Assembly (NCBI GenBank): GCA_050249235.1
Contig: JBFWQW010000053.1
Location: 1 to 19,824, forward strand
Direction of reading: 5' to 3'
Length of the DNA: 19,824 nt
Source: JAEKLB01 sp050249235
Lineage (GTDB): Bacteria > Actinomycetota > Acidimicrobiia > Acidimicrobiales > CADCSY01
The position numbers were made by a program, and so were the translations under genes. A model generated the notes under the pieces. It made no database searches and was not told the DNA's origin. It was given only the letters and a program-made list of their open reading frames with translations. Positions 7,336 to 15,046 of this stretch are shown here, piece after piece (positions within the stretch are counted from its first letter, which is position 1; each line of letters opens with the position of its first letter).

Positions 7336-8955
7336 ATGGGCCCGTCGCCGACCGGTTGGACCTACGGGGAGCTGTGGGAGACGGTGGCGGACACGCTGCC
7401 GGATGCCCCCTGCCTGGCCCAGGGCGACCGCCGGCTGACCTGGCAGGAGGTCGACCGGCGAGCCGACGGCGTGGCGACCGCGCTCGTGGGCGCCGGTCTC
7501 GGCCACCAGGACAAGGTGGCGCAGTACCTCTACAACTGCCCGGAGTACCTGGAGTCGGTGTTCGCCTGCTTCAAGGCGGCGCTGGTCCCGGTCAACACCA
7601 ACTACCGCTACGTCGACGACGAGCTCGTCCACCTCTGGGACAACGGCGACGTCGCCGCCGTCGTGTTCCACGGCTCCTTCACGGCGTCCTGCGAGCGGGT
7701 ACGGGACCGGGTCCCCGGCGTGCGGCTCTGGCTGTGGGTGGACGACGGCACCGGTCCCTGCCCGACCTGGGCCGAGCCCTACGAGGCGGCGGCGACGTCT
7801 CCCCCGCCGGAGCGTTACCGGCCGGCCTGGGGTCGGAGCCCCGACGACCTCTACCTCGTCTACACGGGCGGCACCACCGGCCTGCCGAAGGGCGTGATGT
7901 GGCGCCAGGAGGACCTGTTCCTCGTGGGGAACCGGACGGCGAAGGTGCGGTACCCGGTGGACGCGGACGACCGGTTGGTGGCGTCGATGCTCACCGAGCC
8001 GGGCCCCGTCCACGTCCCTGTGCCGCCCCTCATGCACGCGACCGGGTCCATCACGAGCTTCGCCGTCTGGGGATCGGGCGGCTCGGTGGTCCTGCTCCCC
8101 GGCCGCAGCTTCGACGCCGGCGAGCTCTTCGACACCATCGATGCCGAGCGGGCCGCCTCGGTGGTGATCGTCGGCGACGTGCACGGCAAGCCGATGCTGG
8201 AAGCGCTCGACGCCGCTCCGGGTCGATGGGACCTGTCGACCGTCCGGGTGCTTTCGTCGACGGGCGCCATGTGGTCGGCACCGGTGAAGGAGCGGCTCTC
8301 GGCCCACCTGCCGCGGGCCATCCTGGTCGACACCCTCGGGTCGAGCGAGGCCCCCGGCATCGCCTCGTCGGTCACCCGTGCCGGTGAGCCGGCGTCGACG
8401 GCGAGGTTCTCGGTGACCGACGACACCCGGGTGCTCACCGAGGACGGCCGGTGGGTCGAGCCCGGTTCGGGCGAGCGGGGCCTGCTGGCCCGCCGGGGGG
8501 CGACCTCGCTCGGCTACTACAAGGACGCCGAGAAGACGGCCACCACCGTCCGAACCGTCGACGGCCAGCGTTGGATGGTGCCGGGCGACTGGGCCACCGT
8601 GGAGGCCGACGGCACCATCAGCCTCCTCGGTCGCGGGTCGGGCACCATCAACACCGGCGGGGAGAAGGTCTTCCCCGAGGAGGTCGAGGAAGCGCTCAAG
8701 ACCGACCCCGCCGTCCGCGACGTGGTGGTGGTCGGCGTGCCGGACGACCGGTTCGGGGAGACGGTCTGCGCCGTCGTCGAGCTCGAGCCCGGCGCCAGCG
8801 CCACCCTCGAGCAGCTCCGTGCCGCCTGCCGGGACCGGATCGCCGCGTACAAGGCACCTCGCCGCCTGCTGGTGGTCGGGTCGCTCGAGCGCCAGGCCAA
8901 CGGCAAGGTCGACCGGGCCAGCTGGCAGGCCCGGGCCGCGGCCGGCACGAGCTGA
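7336..8955 (+). CDS. Acyl-CoA synthetase (FadD-like, ANL superfamily)
   Basis: Encodes 539 residues, a normal length. The enzyme activates a carboxylic acid with ATP and then joins it to CoA, the entry step of beta-oxidation. Visible motifs are the phosphate loop YTGGTTGLPKGV (176-187), LSSTGAMWS (307-314), GYYKDAEKT (393-401), the hinge segment GDWATVEADG through LGRGSGTINTGGEKVFPEEV (417-450), and NGKVDR with the catalytic lysine K524. The MWRQED stretch after the phosphate loop is typical of mycobacterial FadD17/FadD19-type synthetases as I recall them, which act on steroid side chains, but that does not fix the substrate. The frame is open 40 codons upstream, but those residues are not family-like, so I use the ATG at 7336. 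It converges on the thiolase-like gene, with 17 bases between the stops. Confidence 0.92.
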   Translation: MGPSPTGWTYGELWETVADTLPDAPCLAQGDRRLTWQEVDRRADGVATALVGAGLGHQDKVAQYLYNCPEYLESVFACFKAALVPVNTNYRYVDDELVHLWDNGDVAAVVFHGSFTASCERVRDRVPGVRLWLWVDDGTGPCPTWAEPYEAAATSPPPERYRPAWGRSPDDLYLVYTGGTTGLPKGVMWRQEDLFLVGNRTAKVRYPVDADDRLVASMLTEPGPVHVPVPPLMHATGSITSFAVWGSGGSVVLLPGRSFDAGELFDTIDAERAASVVIVGDVHGKPMLEALDAAPGRWDLSTVRVLSSTGAMWSAPVKERLSAHLPRAILVDTLGSSEAPGIASSVTRAGEPASTARFSVTDDTRVLTEDGRWVEPGSGERGLLARRGATSLGYYKDAEKTATTVRTVDGQRWMVPGDWATVEADGTISLLGRGSGTINTGGEKVFPEEVEEALKTDPAVRDVVVVGVPDDRFGETVCAVVELEPGASATLEQLRAACRDRIAAYKAPRRLLVVGSLERQANGKVDRASWQARAAAGTS

Positions 8956-8972
8956 TCCCGCCGGCGTCCCGG

Positions 8973-10439
8973 TCAGCCCACGTCGAGGAGCACACCGTCG
9001 GCGACGTCGACCCGCTGGCCCAGCACGTCCTCGGCCTCGAGCGTCGCCATCAGGTCGCCGCGGTCGCTGACGGCCAGGGTCCGGTGGCCCTCGGCGGTGA
9101 GCGCGAAGACCCAGGCCCGCTCGGGGTCGCCGGCCCGGTCGTGCAGCACGGTGTAGGTCTCGACCGTGGCCGTGCCCTCGTGGTGGGGGACGGCGAGGCG
9201 GCGGGGCGCGCTCGCGTCGAGCGCATCCTGCACCGACGCCCAGCGGGTGCCGTGCTCCGGAGGGCGGGCCGACCAGACGCCGACGGCGTGCTTGGTGAGG
9301 AAGCCGCCGTTGGCCGAGACGAGCCCGTAGGCATCGGGATCCTCGCGCAGCACCGTCGCCATCGTCGCCAGCGAGTGCACCACGTAGGCGTTCCACGGCC
9401 CGCCGGCGAAGGTGAGCCCTCCGGTGACGGTGAGATCGCGGTCGAGGGAGAGGCCCAGCGCCTCGGCGGCCACCTCCACCGCGGAGGGGAAGCAGGAGTA
9501 GAGGTCGACGTGGGCGACGTCGTCGATGCCGATCCCGGCCAGGTCGAGCGCGGCCCGGCCGGCCCGGGCGATCGCCGGTGACGAGGCCAGGTCGTGGCGC
9601 TCGGAGAGGAACTGGACGTCGTTGCCCTCGCCGGCGCCATGGAGGAACACCCGGCGATCGCGGGGCACGCCCAGGGCGTCGGCGGTCTCGGCCGCGCAGA
9701 GGAGCAGGGCGGCCGCCTGGTCGACGCTGCTGTTGGAGTTCATGAGCTTCGGATAGGGGAAGCCCACCATGCGGTTGTCCGGTCCGGGCGTGCGTATGGC
9801 CTCGGCGGTCAGGGGGGTGCGGAGGGCGGCGTGCTCGTTGGTGGCGGCGATCTCGCTGCAGCGGGCCCACAGCGCGCTGGCGACCCGGAGCTGCTCGTCC
9901 AGCGTGCGGTGGTGGCGGGCCCGGAGGGCCTGCTCGAACATGGGATAGGCCTGGACGGGATCGGAGAGGCCGAGCCTCGCCTCGTCGGCGTCGGCCATGT
10001 GCAGCGGCTCGCCGAAGAGCTCGGACGGCACCGCGTCACGCCGCTGCTCGCTCCACGGGGCCATCTCCCCCCGGCGCTTGATGCGGCTCCGGGTGCGCCA
10101 GCACTCGCCGCCGCAGATGGCGACGACGTCGAAGCGTCCAGCGGCGATGTCGTCGCAGGCCCGGTCGACGAGGAGCTGGGCGTTGTGCCCGCCCTGCGTC
10201 GTGTACACGGTGTGGGCGTCGTCCAGCCCCAGCCGCTCGGCGACCAGGCGGCCCGGATCCGGATAGCCCCGCGAGAGCAGGCTCACGACCCGGACCGAGC
10301 CGATGGAGTCGAGCAGGCGCCCGCCGCTGTCGAGGGCGGCGCGGCGGACGGCCTCGGTGAGCAGGTCGGCGGGGTCCGGGGCGTCCCCGTCGCGATGGGT
10401 GACCTGGCCGACCCCGACGAGCACCGGCTGCCGGCTCAC
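8973..10439 (-). CDS. Thiolase-like protein (TLP1 type) lacking the usual active cysteine
   Basis: Encodes 488 residues from GTG, four bases after the enoyl-CoA hydratase stop, so the two are co-transcribed and probably translationally coupled. The fold is that of thiolases: VLVGVGQVTHRD at the start, ECWRTRSRIKRR, NSNSSVDQAAAL, DLYSCFPSAVEV (310-321), the glycine-rich FAGGPWNAY, and SANGGFLTKHAVGVWS (374-389). Where thiolases carry the acylated cysteine, this protein reads TTQGGHNAQ (80-88), with glycine instead. The last 75 residues or so form an extra strand-rich domain like that of mycobacterial thiolase-like protein 1. Such proteins are usually annotated acetyl-CoA acetyltransferase, but classical thiolysis is doubtful. 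It may bind acyl-CoA or catalyse another step on the hydratase product. Confidence 0.85.
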   Translation of the reverse strand: MSRQPVLVGVGQVTHRDGDAPDPADLLTEAVRRAALDSGGRLLDSIGSVRVVSLLSRGYPDPGRLVAERLGLDDAHTVYTTQGGHNAQLLVDRACDDIAAGRFDVVAICGGECWRTRSRIKRRGEMAPWSEQRRDAVPSELFGEPLHMADADEARLGLSDPVQAYPMFEQALRARHHRTLDEQLRVASALWARCSEIAATNEHAALRTPLTAEAIRTPGPDNRMVGFPYPKLMNSNSSVDQAAALLLCAAETADALGVPRDRRVFLHGAGEGNDVQFLSERHDLASSPAIARAGRAALDLAGIGIDDVAHVDLYSCFPSAVEVAAEALGLSLDRDLTVTGGLTFAGGPWNAYVVHSLATMATVLREDPDAYGLVSANGGFLTKHAVGVWSARPPEHGTRWASVQDALDASAPRRLAVPHHEGTATVETYTVLHDRAGDPERAWVFALTAEGHRTLAVSDRGDLMATLEAEDVLGQRVDVADGVLLDVG

Positions 10440-10443
10440 CGAC

Positions 10444-11217
10444 CTACTTCCCGGTCCAGACCGGTGCCCGCTTCTCGACGAAGGCGCGGGGCCCTTCCCG
10501 ATAGTCGTCGCTGGCCAGCAGCTCCCGAATGGCGGCGCGGCCCTCCTTGAAGGTCTCGTCGAAGGTCCGGTCGGCGGCTTCCCGCAGGATCCGGGCGGTG
10601 TGGCGCACGGCGAGCGGGGCGTTGGCGTTGAGCTTGGACGCCAGGGCCAGGGCGGCTTCGAGGGCGCCCCCGGGCTGCGTCAGCTCGCACACCATGCCGA
10701 GGTCGTAGGCCCGCTGCCCGTCGATCGGATCGCCGGTCAGGAGCATGTGGGCCGCCACCTGCGGCGGCAGGACGCGGGGCAGCCGGGCCAGCCCCCCGGC
10801 CGCGGCGACCAACGACCGCTTGACCTCGGGCAGGCCGAACCGGGCCGTGGTCGACGACACGATCAGGTCGCAGGCGAGGGCGAGCTCGCACCCACCGGCC
10901 AGGGCGGGACCCTCGACGGCGGCGATGACGGGCTTGGTGCGGGGGAGGAGGACGAAGCCCCCGAAGTTCCCCCGCTTGGTGAAGAGCTCCTTGTCGCGCC
11001 CGGCCGACAGGACCTTGAGGTCGGCGCCGGCGGAGAACATGCCGCCGGCGCCCGTGAGGACGGCCGTCCACACCTCGTCGTCGGCCTCGATGCGGTCGAC
11101 GGCGGCCTCGAGGGCCGTCGCGGTCTCACCGTCGATGGCGTTGCGGGCCTCGGGCCGGTTGAGCGTCAGGACGGCCGTCCGGCCCAGGATCTCGACGTCG
11201 AGCATGTCTGCCAGCAT
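10444..11217 (-). CDS. Enoyl-CoA hydratase/isomerase (crotonase family)
   Basis: Encodes 257 residues, typical for a stand-alone crotonase. The family adds water to 2-trans-enoyl-CoA to give 3-hydroxyacyl-CoA. Both acidic catalytic positions of true hydratases are present: E111 in ALAGGCELALACD and E131 in FGLPEVKRS, exactly 20 residues apart as in rat mitochondrial hydratase (E144/E164). The oxyanion hole comes from FSAGADLK (61-68) and the GG of AGGCE. An ATG four codons later (11205) is an alternative start. It is the first gene of a two-gene unit with the thiolase-like protein and diverges from the LLM oxidoreductase across 107 bases, which must hold both promoters. The cytoplasmic reaction fits the neighbouring acyl-CoA enzymes. 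Confidence 0.92.
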   Translation of the reverse strand: MLADMLDVEILGRTAVLTLNRPEARNAIDGETATALEAAVDRIEADDEVWTAVLTGAGGMFSAGADLKVLSAGRDKELFTKRGNFGGFVLLPRTKPVIAAVEGPALAGGCELALACDLIVSSTTARFGLPEVKRSLVAAAGGLARLPRVLPPQVAAHMLLTGDPIDGQRAYDLGMVCELTQPGGALEAALALASKLNANAPLAVRHTARILREAADRTFDETFKEGRAAIRELLASDDYREGPRAFVEKRAPVWTGK

Positions 11218-11312
11218 GACAAAGCGTGGGCCTCGACGCCGGGCTCGACCCCGCGTCGGGCGCCGACCGCCGGCTCTGGCCGGCTTCCCGACTCGGGCGG
11301 CCCGCGCCTGCC

Positions 11313-11318
11313 TACTGT
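11313..11318 (+). promoter_or_regulatory. -10 box for a leaderless LLM oxidoreductase message
   Basis: TACTGT matches TANNNT and is followed by six bases (GCGCGC) and then the ATG at 11325, so transcription would begin on the A of the start codon. No Shine-Dalgarno sequence lies before the ATG, consistent with leaderless translation, which is common in actinobacteria. The -35 region is unclear. Confidence 0.55.
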
Positions 11319-11324
11319 GCGCGC

Positions 11325-12239
11325 ATGAAGTTCCTGACCGAGTACCCGTTCGGACCCGGACCCGGCGACGCGTTCGTCGATGCGGCCAACATCGCCGAGT
11401 TCCTGCGCGTGGCCGAAGCCGCCGGCCTGGATGCCGTCACCTTCAGCGAGCACCCGGCCCCTTCCAGGAAGTGGATGGAGATGGGCGGCCACGGCACCTT
11501 CGAGCCGTTCGTCGCGTTGGCCTACTGCGCCGGGCTCACGACCTCGATGCGGTTGATGTCGCACATGGCGGTCGCCGGGTTCCGCAACCCGTTCCAGCTG
11601 GCCAAGGCCATCACCACCCTCGACGTCGTCTCGAACGGCCGGGCCATCCTTGGTCTCGGCAGCGGCTACCTGCGCTCGGAGTTCGCCGCCCTCGGGGTCG
11701 ACTTCCAGGAGCGGGGGGCGCTGTTCGACGAGTGCCTCGAGGCGCTCGACGGCATCTTCACCGACGACGACTTCCGGTTCGATGGCCGCCACTTCACCGC
11801 CGTGGGCAACTGGCACGATCCCAAGCCCGTCCAACGACCGCACCCGCCGTACTGGTTGGCCGGCAACACGGGCCGGGCGCTCGACCGGGTGGCGAGGTGG
11901 GCCGACGGTTGGGCGCCGAACACCATGGGCGAGGTCAACGTGCGTACGACCCGCACCCGCCGGATCACGTCGATCGAGCACCTCGGCGAGCTGATCGAGC
12001 AGCTGGGCGACCGACTCGAGGCCAACGGCCGGTCGCTCGACGGCTTCGACGTCTCGGCCATCTCGCCCGGCAAGTTCATCAGCTCGGACGACAGCATCGA
12101 GTACCACCTCGACGCCATCGGCGAGCTCGCGGCGATCGGGGTGACCTGGACGATGTTCCCGTACCCGAGGAACGACTTCGGCGCCGCCCTCGACTACATC
12201 CGCATGTTCGGGGAGGAAGTCGTCGCCAAGGTCCGCTGA
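11325..12239 (+). CDS. LLM-class (F420-dependent type) oxidoreductase
   Basis: Encodes 304 residues of a luciferase-like TIM barrel. Family features are the N-terminal strand KFLTEYPFG, the FSEHPAPSRK loop, the DVVSNGRAILGLGSGYLRSE segment with the following ERGALFDE helix, the WHDPKPVQRPHPPYWLAGNT region before the phosphate-binding GRALDRVARWADGW, and a C-terminal helix ending in FGEEV. In actinobacteria most proteins of this subgroup use coenzyme F420 rather than FMN, but the cofactor cannot be proven here. They oxidise or reduce alcohols, ketones or acyl-type substrates. The ATG at 11325 is supported by the -10 box; 33 upstream codons in frame are unrelated. Its place between acyl-CoA genes suggests a role in the same catabolic route. 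Confidence 0.85.
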   Translation: MKFLTEYPFGPGPGDAFVDAANIAEFLRVAEAAGLDAVTFSEHPAPSRKWMEMGGHGTFEPFVALAYCAGLTTSMRLMSHMAVAGFRNPFQLAKAITTLDVVSNGRAILGLGSGYLRSEFAALGVDFQERGALFDECLEALDGIFTDDDFRFDGRHFTAVGNWHDPKPVQRPHPPYWLAGNTGRALDRVARWADGWAPNTMGEVNVRTTRTRRITSIEHLGELIEQLGDRLEANGRSLDGFDVSAISPGKFISSDDSIEYHLDAIGELAAIGVTWTMFPYPRNDFGAALDYIRMFGEEVVAKVR

Positions 12240-12257
12240 GCGCCGTGGCGCGGGCGA

Positions 12258-13412
12258 TCAGAGATCGAGGCCGGACTCGATGAGCCGCCGGGCGATGACG
12301 TTGCGCTGAATCTCGTTCGTGCCCTCGCCCACGATCATCAGCGGGGCGTCCCGGAAGTAGCGCTCGACCTCGTACTCGGTCGAGTAGCCGTAGGCGCCAT
12401 GGATACGGATGGCGTCGAGGGTGACCTTGGCCGCCATCTCCGACGCGAAGAGCTTCGACATGCCTGCCTCGAGGTCGGCGCGGGCGCCGCTCTCGACCCG
12501 TTCCGCGGCGAACAGGTTGAGCTGGCGGGCGGCGGTGATGTTGGTGGCCATGTCGGCGAGGTAGTTGCCGATCGCCTGGTGCTCCCAGATCGGCTTGCCG
12601 AAGGTCTTGCGATCCTGGGCATAGGCGCGGGCATCGTCGAACGCGGCTCGGGCCACGCCGATGGCACGGGCCGCGACCTGGATGCGGCCGACCTCGAGCC
12701 CCGCCATCATCTGGGCGAAGCCCCTGCCCTCGACCCCGCCGAGCAGCGCGCCGGCCGGAACCCGGCAGTCGGTGAAGGCGAGCTCGCAGCTCTCGATGCC
12801 CTTGTAGCCGAGCTTCGGCAGGTCACGCGAGACCTCGAAGCCGGGGCCCTTCTCGACGAGGAGGATGCTGATGCCGGCGTGGGCCGGCGCGACCTCGGTG
12901 TCGGTCTTGCAGAGGACGGCGACCATGCCCGCCCTCCGCGCGTTCGTGATCCAGATCTTCGATCCGTTCACCGCGTAGCTGTCGCCGTCCCGGCGGGCCA
13001 CGGTGCGCAGGGCCTGGAGGTCCGACCCCCCCTCGGGCTCGGTGAGGGCCATCGCCGTCCGCAGCTCACCGGTGGCCATCCTGGGCAGGTAGCGATCGCG
13101 CTGCTCCTCGGTTCCGAAGCGGAGGATCAACGTGGCCACCACCGAGTGGGCGCCGAAGGCGCCGGCCAGGCTCATCCAGCCCCGGGAGATCTCCTCGGAC
13201 ACCAGGGCGAAGCACGGCATCGTCACCCCGGAGCCTCCGTAGCGCCGTGGAATCGCCAGGCCGAACACACCCATCGCCTTCAGCTGCTCGATCAGCGCCT
13301 CGGGATAGGTGTCGGCGTGCTCGAGCTCGTGGACGACCGGCCGCACCTCCCGATCGACGAACGCGGTGACGACGTCGACGATCGCCCGCTCGTCGCTGCT
13401 CAGCCCGGCCAC
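12258..13412 (-). CDS. Acyl-CoA dehydrogenase
   Basis: Encodes 384 residues when read from GTG at 13412, matching the family norm of about 380. It uses FAD to form the 2,3-double bond of an acyl-CoA and passes electrons to electron transfer flavoprotein. Seen are the N-terminal helical segment FVDREVRPVVHELEHADTYP, the FAD/substrate segment TAMALTEPEGGSD (119-131), KIWITNA (152-158), DRKTFGKPIWEHQAIG (267-282), the IHGAYGYSTEYEVERYFRD helix, and the catalytic glutamate E363 in VGEGTNEIQR. The GTG has GGGAGGG four bases upstream; an ATG at 13460 would add 16 poorly conserved residues. It is preceded by the hotdog dehydratase on the same strand, 94 bases away, and converges on the LLM gene. Confidence 0.92.
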   Translation of the reverse strand: MAGLSSDERAIVDVVTAFVDREVRPVVHELEHADTYPEALIEQLKAMGVFGLAIPRRYGGSGVTMPCFALVSEEISRGWMSLAGAFGAHSVVATLILRFGTEEQRDRYLPRMATGELRTAMALTEPEGGSDLQALRTVARRDGDSYAVNGSKIWITNARRAGMVAVLCKTDTEVAPAHAGISILLVEKGPGFEVSRDLPKLGYKGIESCELAFTDCRVPAGALLGGVEGRGFAQMMAGLEVGRIQVAARAIGVARAAFDDARAYAQDRKTFGKPIWEHQAIGNYLADMATNITAARQLNLFAAERVESGARADLEAGMSKLFASEMAAKVTLDAIRIHGAYGYSTEYEVERYFRDAPLMIVGEGTNEIQRNVIARRLIESGLDL

Positions 13413-13416
13413 GTCG

Positions 13417-13423
13417 CCCTCCC
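13417..13423 (-). promoter_or_regulatory. Ribosome binding site deciding the acyl-CoA dehydrogenase start
   Basis: GGGAGGG on the minus strand ends four bases before GTG at 13412. The competing ATG at 13460 has only GGAAG abutting it. Together with the family's usual length this favours the GTG. Confidence 0.55.
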
Positions 13424-13506
13424 GTGGTCGATCGCCCCGCCTGCGTTCATCACCGGCCATCTTCCACCATGGCGGCCCGCTTCCCGGGCGTCCGTCGTCC
13501 GGCGTC

Positions 13507-14334
13507 TCAGCGTCTCGTCGCCGTTGCCGACATGGACACGACGCCGTCGGGCCGGGTGGCGAGCAGCGCGGGCCCGTCACCGGTCTCGGCGAGCGAGAGC
13601 GTCAGCGTCGACGGCGCCACGGCCGGGGCGTGGGAGCGGTACTCGAACCGGGCCAGCGTGCCCCCGTCCACGGTGGCGAGGCCGGCCAGCAGCGTGGCGA
13701 GCAACGGACCCTGGATGACGAGGCCCGGGTAGCCCTCCACGCCGGTGGCGTAGTCCAGGTCGTAGTGGATCCGGTGGGCGTTGAAGGTGAGCGCGGCGTA
13801 GCGGAAGAGCAGGACCGGGCTGATCGGACGGACGACGGAACGGGTCGGCGCCGGCGACTCGGGTTGGTTCGGTGGGTTCGTCGGCGTCGTGCCCGCGCCA
13901 GCCTCGGCCGGCGGTCGGAACACGAGGTCCTGCTCCTCGACGACTCGGCGCGCCCCCGCCTGGACGAGCTCGTGGCGCAGCGTCACCAGCACGAACGGCC
14001 CCTGGCGGCCCTGCTTCGGCACGACGGCGCCGAGCGCCGATCGCCGTTCGGTCCTGGTGTCCACGTCGAGGTCGCCCGGGAACCACACCCGACCGCCGAC
14101 CCACATGCGGCGGGTGAGCCCGGCCAGCTCGCCCGCCGGCCTGGCCGGGTGGCCGTCCTCGCCGAGCGCGGCGGTGGCGGCGCGGGGCGGGAAGAACGCC
14201 CAGTGCCAGAGAGCGGGGAGCCGCCTCCCCGGGCTGGGGAGGTCGAGGGCATCCGCCAGCAGGTCGGCGTGCGCCCGCTCGACGAGCGAGGACGATCGCT
14301 CGGGCACGCCCAGCTCGCCGATGAGCGCCATCAC
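13507..14334 (-). CDS. Double-hotdog acyl-CoA dehydratase (MaoC/HTD2-like)
   Basis: Encodes 275 residues. The N-terminal half resembles FAS1-type dehydratases (LPALWHWAFFPP at 39-50, then RMWVGGRVWFPGDL); a Pro-rich linker (about 150-168) joins it to a second hotdog half. There the catalytic helix reads LTFNAHRIHYDLDYA (182-196), followed by EGYPGLVIQGPLLATLL. The family covers 3-hydroxyacyl-ACP dehydratase HTD2 and mesaconyl-CoA hydratases, which add or remove water at the 2,3-position. The usual HGPL motif is QGPL here. The start is uncertain: GTG/ATG at 14337/14334 has no strong ribosome site, the frame is open only 20 codons further up to the ANTAR stop, and the N-terminus looks short for the family. 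It probably forms an operon with the ANTAR gene and the acyl-CoA dehydrogenase. Confidence 0.8.
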   Translation of the reverse strand: MMALIGELGVPERSSSLVERAHADLLADALDLPSPGRRLPALWHWAFFPPRAATAALGEDGHPARPAGELAGLTRRMWVGGRVWFPGDLDVDTRTERRSALGAVVPKQGRQGPFVLVTLRHELVQAGARRVVEEQDLVFRPPAEAGAGTTPTNPPNQPESPAPTRSVVRPISPVLLFRYAALTFNAHRIHYDLDYATGVEGYPGLVIQGPLLATLLAGLATVDGGTLARFEYRSHAPAVAPSTLTLSLAETGDGPALLATRPDGVVSMSATATRR

Positions 14335-14394
14335 CTCGGCCGCGCCCGTGATCCGCCCGGCGCGGACCGACCTGGTGACATGACCCGTCCGCTC

Positions 14395-14664
14395 TCAGCC
14401 GTCCTGCAGGGCCACGAGCGCGGCGGCGATCTCGCGCACGTTCCTGTTCTGGTGCTGCGACTGGGCGACGAGCACGGCGAAGGCCGCATCGGGCGTGCAC
14501 TGCATCGCCGCCATGATGATCCCCTTGGCCTGCTCGATCACGCCGCGGTGCTCCATGGCGGCGTGGAGCCCGTCGACCTCGGCCACGAGCGCGGCGATCC
14601 GCTCGTCCCGGAGGTCGAGGACCGAGTGCAGCTTCTCGAAGAGCGCCTCGTCGCCTTCTGCCAC
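14395..14664 (-). CDS. Small ANTAR-domain RNA-binding regulator
   Basis: Encodes 89 residues from GTG at 14664. A helical N-terminus (ALFEKLHSVLDLRDERIAAL) leads into an ANTAR domain of about 55 residues: MEHRGVIEQAKGIIMAAMQC, then TPDAAFAVLVAQSQHQNRNV and REIAAALVAL. The RxxIxxAKGIIM signature and the three-helix pattern are clear. ANTAR domains bind paired hexaloop hairpins in nascent RNA and prevent termination. Usually a sensor (receiver, GAF or PAS) is attached; none is present here, so control may come from a partner protein. The frame extends upstream to an ATG at 14766, but that stretch is Pro/Arg/Gly-rich and overlaps the promoter of the gene at 14744. It lies 60 bases before the dehydratase start and may regulate that unit. 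Confidence 0.8.
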   Translation of the reverse strand: MAEGDEALFEKLHSVLDLRDERIAALVAEVDGLHAAMEHRGVIEQAKGIIMAAMQCTPDAAFAVLVAQSQHQNRNVREIAAALVALQDG

Positions 14665-14709
14665 CGGTTCATGGCTACACCCTGACCCCCCCGCCGATCC
14701 TCGACCCGG

Positions 14710-14733
14710 GTTGGACCTCGGCCGTGGGGGTAC
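14710..14733 (+). promoter_or_regulatory. Candidate stress-sigma (SigB/SigF-type) promoter
   Basis: GTTG at 14710-14713 and GGGTAC at 14728-14733 are separated by 14 bases. The consensus recognised by SigB/SigF-group sigma factors is close to GTTT, 12-17 bases, GGGTAT. The box ends ten bases before the ATG at 14744. The same box at the same distance precedes the gene at 15047. Confidence 0.5.
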
Positions 14734-14743
14734 TCCCCGGTCC

Positions 14744-14935
14744 ATGGAGCAGAAGAGGACGGACACACCAGAGACGACCGTGGATGACTGGTTCGGTCAG
14801 AACGTGGCCCGGGACCAGGATCTCGCCGACCGGTTGGTCGAGGAGACGGGTGGCGACGAGGCGGCCGCCGAGGACCGGTTCGACGACGTCGCAGAAGGCC
14901 ACGAGAAGTACGAAGAGGGCCATCCCCGCCCCTGA
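14744..14935 (+). CDS. Small acidic protein of unknown function
   Basis: Encodes 63 residues, strongly acidic (many Asp/Glu), with no cysteine and no hydrophobic segment. Recognisable stretches are TTVDDWFGQNVARDQDLADR and LVEETGGDEAAAEDRFDDVA. The residue pattern suggests one or two short amphipathic helices and otherwise little fixed structure. I do not recognise a named family. The ATG at 14744 is preceded by a GGGTAC box but by no good ribosome site. It starts 79 bases from, and diverges from, the ANTAR gene. The composition and promoter would suit a small stress-induced soluble protein, which is inference. A frame open upstream of the ATG exists but is not protein-like. Confidence 0.65.
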   Translation: MEQKRTDTPETTVDDWFGQNVARDQDLADRLVEETGGDEAAAEDRFDDVAEGHEKYEEGHPRP

Positions 14936-15030
14936 CGGGGCGGCGGCCGATCGGGCGACCCGGGCTCGTGGGCGCCCTCGCTCCTGCCCGGCCCTGTTCC
15001 GGCAACGGTCGGGTGGCAGTCCGCTCAGCC

Positions 15031-15036
15031 GGGTAC
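15031..15036 (+). promoter_or_regulatory. GGGTAC box, second copy of a stress-type -10 element
   Basis: GGGTAC ends exactly ten bases before the ATG at 15047, the same geometry as the box before the gene at 14744. The -35 region is weak (GTGG at 15012-15015, 15 bases upstream), so the assignment rests mainly on the shared box and spacing. Confidence 0.42.
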
Positions 15037-15046
15037 AGGCGGCGAC

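Noticed and set aside
6664..9870. Minus-strand open frame of 1068 codons
   Set aside because: It runs antisense through the metallophosphoesterase end, the DUF1905 gene in another frame and the acyl-CoA synthetase. Its product is Arg/Gly/Pro/Val-rich with no domain. Such shadows are common in very GC-rich coding DNA.
10745..12283. Plus-strand open frame of 512 codons across the hydratase and LLM genes
   Set aside because: Out of frame with the LLM motifs and antisense to the hydratase; Arg/Pro-rich product.
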